This document shows, in pieces, positions 1-6,186 of a stretch of DNA of 7,913 nt (positions are counted from its first letter, which is position 1; each line of letters opens with the position of its first letter). Source of the stretch: an uncultured Gemmatimonadota bacterium. GTDB taxonomy: Bacteria; Gemmatimonadota; Gemmatimonadetes; Gemmatimonadales; GWC2-71-9. The notes beneath the pieces are model-generated. The model did no database searches. It had not been told where the DNA came from and saw only the letters and a list, made by a program, of their open reading frames with translations. The stretch covers positions 1 through 7,913 of the forward strand of contig CAMPKP010000149.1 of NCBI GenBank assembly GCA_946887295.1. The letters are read 5' to 3'. Both the position numbers and the translations under genes were made by a program.

Positions 1-1
1 A

Positions 2-28
2 TGTCGATTTCCGGTACCCCCGAGCGAC
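2..28 (+). promoter_or_regulatory. ECF42-like promoter of the first DGPF gene
   Basis: TGTCGA at 2-7 is followed after 17 bases by CGAC at 25-28. The same two elements with the same spacing stand before the paralogous gene at 5016-5042, although the bases between them differ. From memory, ECF42 sigma factors recognise TGTCGA at -35 and CGA(T)C at -10 and are linked to DGPF genes. That this site is used by such a factor is an inference; no sigma-factor gene is visible here. Confidence 0.6.
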
Positions 29-37
29 GTATGGGTA

Positions 38-59
38 GAGCAGGCCACCAGGGCCGCTC
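38..59 (+). promoter_or_regulatory. Leader hairpin before the first DGPF gene
   Basis: GAG (38-40) can pair with CTC (57-59), and GGCC (43-46) with GGCC (52-55), around a five-base loop and a small internal loop. An equivalent, slightly better paired hairpin lies at 5052-5073 in the paralogue. It sits between the presumed transcription start and the ribosome binding site, so it could affect mRNA stability or translation. It is short and might simply be shared ancestry. Confidence 0.35.
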
Positions 60-67
60 CCAACCAT

Positions 68-75
68 AGAGGAGG
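68..75 (+). promoter_or_regulatory. Ribosome binding site of the first DGPF gene
   Basis: AGAGGAGG ends four bases before the ATG at 80. It is a near-perfect Shine-Dalgarno sequence and fixes this start. The in-frame reading upstream is closed by TAG at 67-69 in the frame of the ATG at position 1. Confidence 0.85.
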
Positions 76-79
76 TCCT

Positions 80-511
80 ATGCGGGTTATGGTGATCGTG
101 AAGGCGACCAAGGAGTCGGAAGCGGAGTCGAATCCCCTCGAGATGGAGGGGGCCGAGGAGATGTTCGAGCAGATGGGAAGGTTCAACGAGGAGCTGATCA
201 AGGCGGGGATCATGCTCGCGGGTGACGGGCTCAAGCCGAGCAGGTTCGGGAAGCGGATCCACTTCGATGGGACCAAGCGGTCGGTGACCGACGGCCCCTT
301 CGCCGAGACGAAGGAGCTGGTGGCGGGGTTCTGGATCTGGCAGGTCCGGTCGATGGAAGAGGCGATCGAGTGGGCCAAACGGTGCCCCAACCCGATGCCG
401 GGTCCGAGCGACCTCGAGATCCGCCCGATCTGGGAGTCGGAGGACTTCGGCCCCGAGATCGCGGCGGGGGTGGACGAGCTTCGCGCCAAGATCCCCAAGA
501 ACACCAGGTAG
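80..511 (+). CDS. DGPF-domain (YCII-related) protein, copy 1
   Basis: A cytoplasmic 143-residue protein of the YCII-related/DGPF family, which has a dimeric alpha-beta ferredoxin-like fold. It begins with the typical strand MRVMVIVKAT. The family signature DGPF is at residues 71-74, followed by AETKELVAG and the pattern W-I-W-Q-V (85-89). The helix SMEEAIEWAKRCP lies at 91-103. No signal peptide or membrane segment is seen. The molecular function of DGPF proteins is not settled. In many genomes they sit with ECF sigma factors of the ECF42 group, and the TGTCGA-type promoter here fits that regulon. The product is about 84 percent identical by eye to the paralogue at 5096-5521. Most changes fall after residue 115, so the tail (K-N-T-R here) is the variable part. 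The gene is convergent with the PD40 lipoprotein gene, 87 bases away. Confidence 0.93.
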   Translation: MRVMVIVKATKESEAESNPLEMEGAEEMFEQMGRFNEELIKAGIMLAGDGLKPSRFGKRIHFDGTKRSVTDGPFAETKELVAGFWIWQVRSMEEAIEWAKRCPNPMPGPSDLEIRPIWESEDFGPEIAAGVDELRAKIPKNTR

Positions 512-598
512 TACGGAGCCCCCGGTCGGCGTGAGCCCCAACAGGAGCAGCACACGTTCCGCATACAGCGCCCACGCGAGGTAAGTGCTGCCGGACGC

Positions 599-2059
599 CT
601 ACGGCCTCCATGCCGGCGATGCCGTCCCATACGAGCCCCGTGTTAGTGGAACCTGCTCGGTCCCGTCAGGATTCATCATGTAGAGTCGGTCGGTCCCTGT
701 TCGCGACGAAGCAAAGGCGATCTTGCTACCCTCCGGCGACCAGGCCGGGTGGTAATCCGGTTCGCTGCCGAAGGTCAGCTGCGCGACTCCGCTGCCGTCT
801 GGATTCATGACATAGATGTGCCAGGTACCGTCCCGGCCACTTTCGAAGGCGATCTTGGCCCCGTCGGGCGACCAGGCCGGATTTCGATTGCCGGACGGGT
901 CGGTCGTGAGCTGGGTAATTCCGGAGCCATCAGCGTTCATCACGAAGACATCGGAGGTAGTGGAGCCACTGGTGAAGGCGATCCTCGTCCCGTCCGGTGA
1001 CCAGGACGGGCTCCTCGCGATAGGGTTGGTGTTGTTGGTGAGCTGCATGACAGCGCTGCCGTCAGGGTTCATCACATAGATTTCGAGTGCTCCCGACCTT
1101 CTCGACGCGAAGGCGATCCTACCGCCGTCCGGTGACCAGGCAGGCCAGCCATCGTGGTAGTCGCCACTGGTGAGCTGGGTTTGTCCACTCCCGTCTGCGT
1201 TCATCACAAAGATGTGGTCCCACGACCGGTTGGACGAGAACTCTCGGTTTGAATCGAACGCGATTTTCTGGCCATCCGGTGACCATGCAGGGCAGCAGGC
1301 GGCGCTCGGATCGTTACCGGGATTTGTAATCTCGTTACTGAGATTTGTAATCGTCGTTCCGTCGGCGCTCAGCAGGTACAACTCCAGGCCTAAGGTGAAC
1401 GCGATGTCGTGGCCTGGCGCGACCAGCGGTGCGCCGCAGGCCACGGTGAAGGTGGTGTTGGTCGTCGCTCCGCTCACGACCGTCACCGTGAGAGGATTCG
1501 TCCCGGACAACTCACAGTTGTCCGCAACATCCGAGAGGGCGATCTCGTGGGCCCCGGGCGTCAAGCCAGTGATCAGCAGGGACCCGTTGATCAAGAGCGG
1601 TTGGGGAGTTCCACCGTCCAGCGTGACCTGAAAATCGTCGGGGTCCGGATTGTCGCCAGTTGTCGTGGCGCTCAACTGGATCGCTCCCGTCGCCGGTGCC
1701 GTCTTGCTACAGGCGACCTCGAACCGGAGCCGACCCATGCCCCCGGCAGCAATATCGACCGTGCGCGGATTCTCGCCGTCCAGCACGCAATTCGAGGCTA
1801 GGCCCGCCAGCGTGACGCTGTGAGTGCCGACGGCAAGGGAAGCAACCGTATCGGAGGCGTTCGACCCCAGAGGCTGAGCCGAGTTGTTGTCGACCGTGAG
1901 CGAGTAGCCGTCCGGATCGAGGTCGGAACCAGTGGTGGACGTGATGACCTCGAGGGTGCCTTCGGTTGGTCCAGTGGGACCGCCACCCGACCCGCCGCCG
2001 CAGCCGAATAGCCCCATCACCAACACCAGCACTGACGGCAGGGCTGCGCGATACCGCAT
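599..2059 (-). CDS. Lipoprotein with tandem N-terminal repeats and PD40 beta-propeller
   Basis: A 486-residue exported protein. A signal peptide ends in lipobox LFGC with Cys20, followed by a Gly-rich linker. Residues 35-118 and 124-208 are two copies of a beta-rich domain. Each starts near STTG-D-PD or TTTGDNPDPD, contains G-H-x(3)-L...NC and ends in VAC, with a cysteine pair in each copy (91/117 and 182/208). Residues 215-486 form a TolB-like PD40 propeller. WSPDG or WSPEG recurs at 259, 308, 353, 396 and 440, usually followed by KIAF or RIAF, and blades carry V-M-N-x-DGS motifs. A last AWRP closes the protein. The strand near 218-240 may complete the ring. PD40 propellers usually bind proteins or sugars; no enzyme motif is visible and the ligand is unknown. 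The ATG is preceded by AGAGG about eight bases upstream. It is transcribed divergently from the arylsulfotransferase gene. Confidence 0.92.
   Translation of the reverse strand: MRYRAALPSVLVLVMGLFGCGGGSGGGPTGPTEGTLEVITSTTGSDLDPDGYSLTVDNNSAQPLGSNASDTVASLAVGTHSVTLAGLASNCVLDGENPRTVDIAAGGMGRLRFEVACSKTAPATGAIQLSATTTGDNPDPDDFQVTLDGGTPQPLLINGSLLITGLTPGAHEIALSDVADNCELSGTNPLTVTVVSGATTNTTFTVACGAPLVAPGHDIAFTLGLELYLLSADGTTITNLSNEITNPGNDPSAACCPAWSPDGQKIAFDSNREFSSNRSWDHIFVMNADGSGQTQLTSGDYHDGWPAWSPDGGRIAFASRRSGALEIYVMNPDGSAVMQLTNNTNPIARSPSWSPDGTRIAFTSGSTTSDVFVMNADGSGITQLTTDPSGNRNPAWSPDGAKIAFESGRDGTWHIYVMNPDGSGVAQLTFGSEPDYHPAWSPEGSKIAFASSRTGTDRLYMMNPDGTEQVPLTRGSYGTASPAWRP
1436..1957 (-). repeat. Tandem domain repeat inside the PD40 lipoprotein
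   Basis: Two adjacent segments (1706-1957 and 1436-1690) encode about 85-residue homologous domains. Both share an opening S/T-T-T-G then DPD or NPDP, a central L-x-x-G-x-H, an NC-x-L-x-G-x-NP block and a closing VAC. They look like an internally duplicated immunoglobulin-like or PEGA-like surface module placed between the lipid anchor and the propeller. Confidence 0.75.
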
Positions 2060-2442
2060 AAACGGCCTCTAGGGGAGTGAGGGGTGCCTGGGGCTAACAA
2101 GCCGGACAGCGGCGTCCCGACCTACTAAACGGACGGCCAGCCGGTGTTTTGCGGTCGTGGGCGCCAGCGGGCCACCAGGGTGGGCTCCGATGCCACAAAG
2201 GTTGGGTTTCGAGGCTGGTCGCTGCTACAACAGTTGGGGCGGCACAGCGCCGTCCTCACGTTCCAACGAGGGCCAATGGCGAATCAGCGCTGTTGGATGA
2301 GAAACGGCGGCGTAACGGCGAGCTTGTGAGTCGCTCGGAGATAGCGGACAGGAGAAAGCCCTGCAACTCCGGCGTGACCCGCGACACATCCTCGACCCTC
2401 CACTCCTTAGTACATGAGCGGCACGAACAAGGGGTGGGCAAA
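2060..2442. other. Divergent intergenic spacer, no gene recognised
   Basis: These 383 bases separate the start codons of two divergent lipoprotein genes and should hold both promoters. The frame of the arylsulfotransferase stays open back to about 2149, but that extension is Arg-rich and low in complexity and would precede a perfect lipoprotein signal peptide, so I treat it as non-coding. No convincing -35/-10 pair, operator, inverted repeat or RNA gene was seen. TGTCGA is not present in this spacer. Confidence 0.6.
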
Positions 2443-3885
2443 ATGCGTCGTTTTACGGTTTGGGCGTTGGTACTACTGATGTTGGGTTGCTCGGACGACC
2501 CGCCGGTGTCGCCCGGCGAGGGTACGCAGCTGGTCTCGGTGCGGGTGCAGCCGAACTCGACCAGCGAGCTGGCGGTCGCGGTGGAGGTTGTCGTCGATCA
2601 GGCCGACTCCGCCCGAGTGCTCTTCGTGGAGCGCGGGGGCACGGTGGACTCGACGCCCTTCGTGCCGCTCGCCCAGCGCCAGGCGCGAATCCCCGTGCTG
2701 GGCCTCCGGAGCGAGGGCCGGTATCGCGGCGTGGTCGAGCTGGCCGGGGCGGAGGGCACCATCCAATCCGACAGCGTGGACTTCGAGGGCGGCGATCTGC
2801 CGGAGCTCCTGCAGCGGGTCAGTATCACCACCACCGGCCGGGGCAGTCCGGGATGGACTCTCACCGCGCTGCCCATCGACGAGCGGGCGCTGGTGGCCTT
2901 CGCCTTCGACTCCGCCGGCACCATCCGGTGGTACCGGGAGTTCGCCGATCCGGGCGCCGGGGGCGAGCTCAAGCAGCAGGCCAACGGCAACTACACGATC
3001 TACATCGGTGCCTCGTTCGGGTCCCAGCCGGTGCCGGGGCGCTATGTGGAGTTCACCCCAGAGGGCGACTCCATCCGGTCCTTCGACGCGCCCGAGCCGC
3101 TCTACACCGACAACCACGAGCTGGTGATCACCGGCTCGGGGGCAAGCGAGCGCGCCCACCTCTTCGGCTACGATCACCGCACCACCGATCTGACCTTCCT
3201 TGGCGGCCCCCCGGACGCGCAGCTCGCCGGCCACCGGGTCCTCCGGCTCCGGCCCGACGGCTCGGCCGAGTTCTCCTGGAGCGGGTGGGACCACTTCAAG
3301 GTCGAGGACTGGATCGAGCCCCCGTTTCCCGAACCGGCGGATCCCGACGAGCCCGACTTCGACCACCCGAACTCGCTCACCTTCGACCGCGACGGGGACT
3401 ACATCGTCTCCTGGCGCAACCAGGGGCAGATCACGAAGATCGATGCCACCTCGGGCGAGGTGCATTGGCGCATCGGCGGGGTCACCGGCCAGTTCACCTT
3501 CGTGGACGATCCGTTCGGCGGCTTCAGCGCCCAGCACCACGCCCACATTCTCGAGAACGGGCACCTCCTCCTCTACGACAACGGGACGCGGCACGATCCG
3601 CCGGAGACGCGGGTGGTGGAGTACGCCCTCGACACCTCGGCGCGCACGGCCACACTGGTCTGGGAGTTCCGGCACGATCCGCCGATCTACACCCCATTCG
3701 TCGGGTCGGTCCAGCGATTGAAGAACGGCGACACGCTCATCGGCTACGGCACCGAAGGGCTGGTGACCGAGGTGGCGCCGGACGGCAGCGTCGTCTGGGA
3801 AGCGGAGCTGAAGCTGGACGACAATCCCGCCGTGGCGTACCGGCTCATTCGTGTGCCTTCGCTCTATCGCTACGAATCGCCCTGA
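2443..3885 (+). CDS. Arylsulfotransferase (ASST-type) lipoprotein
   Basis: A 480-residue exported protein of the PAPS-independent arylsulfate sulfotransferase family, which moves a sulfuryl group from a phenyl sulfate to a phenol through a sulfated histidine. The chosen ATG gives a clean lipoprotein signal, with LMLGC and Cys16 as the lipid anchor. A modest GGGGTGG at 2431-2437 precedes it. After a beta-rich domain (about 28-115) comes a propeller. Family landmarks visible are DNHEL with His225, FDHPNSL with His308, IVSWRNQGQI with Arg325, W-R-I-GG at 342-346, and AQHHAH (363-368), then LLLYDNG. By comparison with the E. coli enzyme, His225, His308, Arg325 and one of the His at 365/366 are the likely active-site residues. 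Apart from Cys16 there is no cysteine, so it cannot contain the DsbL-made disulfide of the enterobacterial enzyme. The substrate is unknown. Confidence 0.88.
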   Translation: MRRFTVWALVLLMLGCSDDPPVSPGEGTQLVSVRVQPNSTSELAVAVEVVVDQADSARVLFVERGGTVDSTPFVPLAQRQARIPVLGLRSEGRYRGVVELAGAEGTIQSDSVDFEGGDLPELLQRVSITTTGRGSPGWTLTALPIDERALVAFAFDSAGTIRWYREFADPGAGGELKQQANGNYTIYIGASFGSQPVPGRYVEFTPEGDSIRSFDAPEPLYTDNHELVITGSGASERAHLFGYDHRTTDLTFLGGPPDAQLAGHRVLRLRPDGSAEFSWSGWDHFKVEDWIEPPFPEPADPDEPDFDHPNSLTFDRDGDYIVSWRNQGQITKIDATSGEVHWRIGGVTGQFTFVDDPFGGFSAQHHAHILENGHLLLYDNGTRHDPPETRVVEYALDTSARTATLVWEFRHDPPIYTPFVGSVQRLKNGDTLIGYGTEGLVTEVAPDGSVVWEAELKLDDNPAVAYRLIRVPSLYRYESP

Positions 3886-3897
3886 CGCATACCGGGC

Positions 3898-4950
3898 TCA
3901 TCTCCGATGTGCCACGGACAGGGCGTACACCGCCGATCGAAGCGGCACGATGGGATCATCGGACAGCTCGATCCCGCTGGTGAGGAAGGTGGGATTGAAA
4001 GTGAGGGAGCGCTGCAGCTCCTCCTGGTCGGGCTCGACCTTCGTCAGGCGAATGGTGCCGAGCAGCACCCGCTTCCGGTCGTCGGGCCAGACGACCGATC
4101 CGTCGTTCGTTGGATCTCCCGGGTTTGCGAGCTGCGCGTAAAGCCGGAACTGCACCGGGCCGGCCGCGATTCTCCGCTGGATCTCCTCGATCAGGTAGTT
4201 CTCGCCCGCCTTCGACGCCGCGGCGGAGTCGAGCGTCGCCTCTCCGGCCACGGGCAGGATCTGGTATCGCACCGGCTGCTTTTTGCCGCTGTCGTCCACG
4301 AACACGAAGGCGTTGTTCCCGAAGTACGCCAGCGTGGCGTAGCTCTTCGGCAGCGCCTGGACCTCCGCCAGAAACTTGGCGGCTCGCGGGTGGCCGGCCA
4401 GGAAGGTCTCGATCGGCTTCGGCTGAGGGGCGTCCGGACCGCTAGCCGCGGCCGCCTGGAGGAAGGCCAGGAACTCCTCCCCTGTGCCGACCACGAAGCC
4501 GTTGTGCGAGATGCTGACGATGTCTGTAAGGCCCCCGCCGGGGAGCGTGAAGCGGATGGCAATCCCGCGCGGCCCGGAGCCCGGGTTGTTGTCCGCGTTG
4601 GTGGGGATGCCGGGGGCGTTGGAGAGCCGGACCGTCACCGGCACCGCCGGCCCCTTGAAGTGCGCTGCCCGGCTCAGCGACCTCGCCTCGGCGGTCGGCG
4701 TGAAGGATCCGCTGGTGACTACCCCCTTGGCGTGCATGAACCGGAAGCCCGTGTGGATGCCGCCGTTCAGCGGGACGACCACGTCGGCGATCTGCTGCGC
4801 AAGGCTGGTGGCTGGCCTGGAGCCGGAGCCAGCCGGGGATGAGGTGGCGGCAGCCTGCTCCCGGCCCGCGCCCGGGCGGTCGCACCCCAGCAGAAGGGGA
4901 GCCCCCAGCAACGCAGCCCCGACAAGCAGACTCAACGGATGGACCGGCAT
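3898..4950 (-). CDS. Catalase-family peroxidase (SrpA-like), lipoprotein
   Basis: A 350-residue protein of the small catalase-like haem peroxidases. The reading frame is open far upstream, but the ATG at 4950 gives a lipoprotein signal peptide (LLLGC, Cys23) and has GGGAGA seven bases before it. The conserved His is in FRFMHAKG (His73, with Arg70), matching the distal His of catalases. The C-terminal LRSAVYALS gives Arg338 and Tyr342, the R-x(3)-Y spacing of the haem-ligating tyrosine. Between them are PRGIAIRF, SHNGFV, a stretch typical of the subfamily (FRLYAQLANPGDP, then VVWPDDR), and GIELSDDP. The protein is shorter than true catalases (about 480 or more residues), and such proteins mostly act as organic-hydroperoxide peroxidases or have weak catalase activity. 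A predicted lipid anchor places it outside the cytoplasm. It converges on the arylsulfotransferase gene with 12 bases between stop codons. Confidence 0.92.
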   Translation of the reverse strand: MPVHPLSLLVGAALLGAPLLLGCDRPGAGREQAAATSSPAGSGSRPATSLAQQIADVVVPLNGGIHTGFRFMHAKGVVTSGSFTPTAEARSLSRAAHFKGPAVPVTVRLSNAPGIPTNADNNPGSGPRGIAIRFTLPGGGLTDIVSISHNGFVVGTGEEFLAFLQAAAASGPDAPQPKPIETFLAGHPRAAKFLAEVQALPKSYATLAYFGNNAFVFVDDSGKKQPVRYQILPVAGEATLDSAAASKAGENYLIEEIQRRIAAGPVQFRLYAQLANPGDPTNDGSVVWPDDRKRVLLGTIRLTKVEPDQEELQRSLTFNPTFLTSGIELSDDPIVPLRSAVYALSVAHRR

Positions 4951-4956
4951 AAGAGG

Positions 4957-4962
4957 TCTCCC
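4957..4962 (-). promoter_or_regulatory. Ribosome binding site of the catalase-like gene
   Basis: On the minus strand GGGAGA lies six bases before the ATG that ends at 4950. This decides the start at the lipoprotein signal peptide against the much longer open frame upstream, which would run antisense through the second DGPF gene. Confidence 0.7.
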
Positions 4963-5015
4963 GGGTTCACATTGTTGATGTGGGTACACATCGAAGTTAT
5001 GGCCCTGGGGGCAAA

Positions 5016-5042
5016 TGTCGAATTCCCCTTCCCCCGAACGAC
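5016..5042 (+). promoter_or_regulatory. ECF42-like promoter of the second DGPF gene
   Basis: TGTCGA (5016-5021), 17 bases, then CGAC (5039-5042), the same arrangement as at 2-28. The spacer bases have drifted (for example at 5022-5031) while both elements are unchanged, which argues for selection. The element lies in the 145-base divergent region shared with the catalase-like gene, but points towards the DGPF gene only. Confidence 0.6.
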
Positions 5043-5051
5043 GTCTGGGTA

Positions 5052-5073
5052 GAGCCGGCCACGAGGGCCGCTC
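5052..5073 (+). promoter_or_regulatory. Leader hairpin before the second DGPF gene
   Basis: GAG (5052-5054) pairs with CTC (5071-5073), and CGGCC (5056-5060) with GGCCG (5066-5070), with one bulged C and loop ACGAG. That gives eight base pairs ending eleven bases before the ribosome binding site. The corresponding hairpin of the first copy is at 38-59. Confidence 0.4.
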
Positions 5074-5083
5074 CCCAACCATT

Positions 5084-5090
5084 GAGGAGG
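5084..5090 (+). promoter_or_regulatory. Ribosome binding site of the second DGPF gene
   Basis: GAGGAGG ends five bases before the ATG at 5096. It corresponds exactly to the site of the first copy and decides against the in-frame ATG at 5015, which overlaps the promoter-like hexamer. Confidence 0.85.
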
Positions 5091-5095
5091 TCTTT

Positions 5096-5521
5096 ATGCG
5101 GGTCATGGTGATCGTGAAGGCGACCAAGGGGTCCGAGGCGGAGGACCATCCCCTCGAGATGGAAGGGGCGGAGGAGATGTTCGAGCAGATGGGGAAGTTC
5201 AATGAGGAGTTGATCAAGGCGGGGGTCATGCTGGCCGGAGACGGGCTCAAGCCGAGCAAGTTCGGGAAGCGGATCCACTTCGATGGGACCAAGCGGTCGG
5301 TAACCGACGGCCCCTTCGCCGAGACCAAGGAGCTGGTGGCCGGGTACTGGATTTGGCAGGTCCGGTCTATGGAGGAGGCGGTCGAGTGGGCCAAGCGGTG
5401 CCCGAACCCGATGCCCGGTCCGAGCGATCTCGAGATCCGTCCGCTCTGGGAAGCGGAGGATTTCAGCCCGCAGATCGCGGAGAGGGTGAACGAGATGCAG
5501 GCCAGGATCGCGCGCCAGTGA
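5096..5521 (+). CDS. DGPF-domain (YCII-related) protein, copy 2
   Basis: A 141-residue cytoplasmic DGPF/YCII-family protein, the paralogue of the gene at 80-511. Landmarks keep the same numbering: MRVMVIVKAT at the start, DGPF at 71-74, W-I-W-Q-V at 85-89 and RCPNPMPGPS at 101-110. Differences in the first 115 residues are mostly conservative (R/K, I/V, F/Y). The tail after residue 116 diverges and ends I-A-R-Q. The frame is open 27 codons further upstream, to an ATG at 5015, but that stretch aligns with the first copy's untranslated leader, where the frame contains a stop. The start at 5096 is therefore preferred. The gene is divergent from the catalase-like gene. The function of the family is not established; control by an ECF42-type sigma factor is inferred from the upstream motif. 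Confidence 0.93.
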   Translation: MRVMVIVKATKGSEAEDHPLEMEGAEEMFEQMGKFNEELIKAGVMLAGDGLKPSKFGKRIHFDGTKRSVTDGPFAETKELVAGYWIWQVRSMEEAVEWAKRCPNPMPGPSDLEIRPLWEAEDFSPQIAERVNEMQARIARQ

Positions 5522-5780
5522 GGTGCCCTCGTCTGAGCTGTTGGCCGCCGCCACAACAATCGAACCGGGACCATTCAGTCAACTTCTTGTGGCTGAAGGA
5601 CCTATGCGGGACTAGGCCAGGCGCATGCAGGTGCATGGATGATGCATCCTTCGGGTTGCACCGGCCAAGACCCGGTCACTTCACCCAACCAACCTGCTGA
5701 TCGACCTCCGACTCGACCTGGTCCTTTGACCGGCGGCAGAGCGTCCATGGAACCAGGTTGGACCTCCCCGAGGAGAGCGT

Positions 5781-6170
5781 ATGCGCAGAACAATCGGTGT
5801 CTTTACCAGCCTCGCGCTGGGCGTCCTGCTCTGGACCGCGTGCGGTACGGGCGAGAGCCCGACCGAACCGGGGCTGGCCGACCACACGATGTTGGCCAGC
5901 GTCACGCAGCACTGCCCCGCCGGCGGCGACAAGACCGAAGTCGACGACGAATTCAGCAACGGCACCCAGTCCTTCCCGTACTATGTGGGGAGCGTCTGCG
6001 TGAAGGCGGGCAACGTGGTCCACTCCACGAGCTATGACGGCTACTTCGGCAACGGGTGCTACAAGGTGTACGGCCTCGGCACCAAGACCGTCACGCTCAA
6101 GGAAACAGGCTACGAGGGTTGCAAGGACGTGTCCTACGCGGTCGCGTACAAGAAGTCGTACGCCTACTGA
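5781..6170 (+). CDS. Small secreted cysteine-containing protein, probable lipoprotein
   Basis: A 129-residue protein of unknown function. The ATG follows GAGGAG at 5770-5775 with ideal spacing. Residues 1-21 form an export signal (MRRTIGVF, then a hydrophobic core) ending WTAC. Trp at -3 is unusual for a lipobox, but the following GTGESPTEP resembles linkers after the lipidated cysteine in related bacteria. The mature part has four more cysteines (45, 73, 93, 114), enough for two disulfides. Recognisable blocks are CPAGGDKTE, the central VCVKAGN (72-78) and CYKVYGLGT (93-101). I recall similar CPxG...VCVKAG domains only in uncharacterised secreted proteins. Aromatic residues are frequent (YYVG, YDGYFG, KKSYAY at the end). 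It stands alone, with 259 bases of apparently empty DNA before it and a hairpin terminator after it. Confidence 0.85.
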   Translation: MRRTIGVFTSLALGVLLWTACGTGESPTEPGLADHTMLASVTQHCPAGGDKTEVDDEFSNGTQSFPYYVGSVCVKAGNVVHSTSYDGYFGNGCYKVYGLGTKTVTLKETGYEGCKDVSYAVAYKKSYAY

Positions 6171-6186
6171 CCTCCGGCTAAACAAA

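Larger units (their letters stand above)
1..511 (+). repeat. Left copy of ~0.5-kb direct repeat (DGPF gene plus leader)
   Basis: This segment matches 5015-5521 in the same orientation. The similarity includes the roughly 80 bases upstream of the start codon (promoter-like motif, hairpin and ribosome binding site) as well as the coding region. It weakens over the last 20 or so codons. The repeat starts at the window edge, so its true left end is unknown. Because the leaders are kept with the genes, duplication of a complete transcription unit is the simplest reading. Many silent differences show that it is not recent. Confidence 0.8.
5015..5521 (+). repeat. Right copy of ~0.5-kb direct repeat (DGPF gene plus leader)
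   Basis: This is the partner of 1-511, in the same orientation. Similarity begins at the ATGTCGA of the promoter-like region and fades over the last 20 or so codons. The two copies flank a block with the PD40, arylsulfotransferase and catalase-like genes. No target-site duplication, transposase or integrase accompanies them, so a transposon boundary is not supported. Confidence 0.8.

Noticed and set aside
512..598. Possible terminator between the convergent DGPF and PD40 genes
   Set aside because: No stable stem-loop followed by T residues could be found by eye on either strand.
2149..2442. 98-codon upstream extension of the arylsulfotransferase frame
   Set aside because: It would put an Arg-rich, featureless segment before a textbook lipoprotein signal peptide. 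The ATG at 2443 is the natural start.
2473..3675. 400-codon minus-strand ORF opposite the arylsulfotransferase
   Set aside because: It is a high-GC shadow with no domain character, opposite a gene with clear family motifs.
2460..3983. 507-codon plus-strand ORF in another frame over the arylsulfotransferase
   Set aside because: Its composition is Arg/Gly/Ala-rich with no recognisable motif, as expected for an off-frame reading of GC-rich coding DNA.
5015..5095. 27-codon N-terminal extension of the second DGPF gene
   Set aside because: The ATG overlaps the TGTCGA element, the stretch aligns with the first copy's untranslated leader where the frame is stopped, and a perfect ribosome binding site precedes the ATG at 5096.
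4951..5574. Upstream extension of the catalase-like gene on the minus strand
   Set aside because: It runs antisense through the second DGPF gene. The signal peptide and ribosome binding site mark the start at 4950.
5624..5652. Cluster of GCATG/ATGCAT words and a small palindrome in the 5522-5780 spacer
   Set aside because: The words are too short and irregular to call an operator or repeat; no second related site was found.
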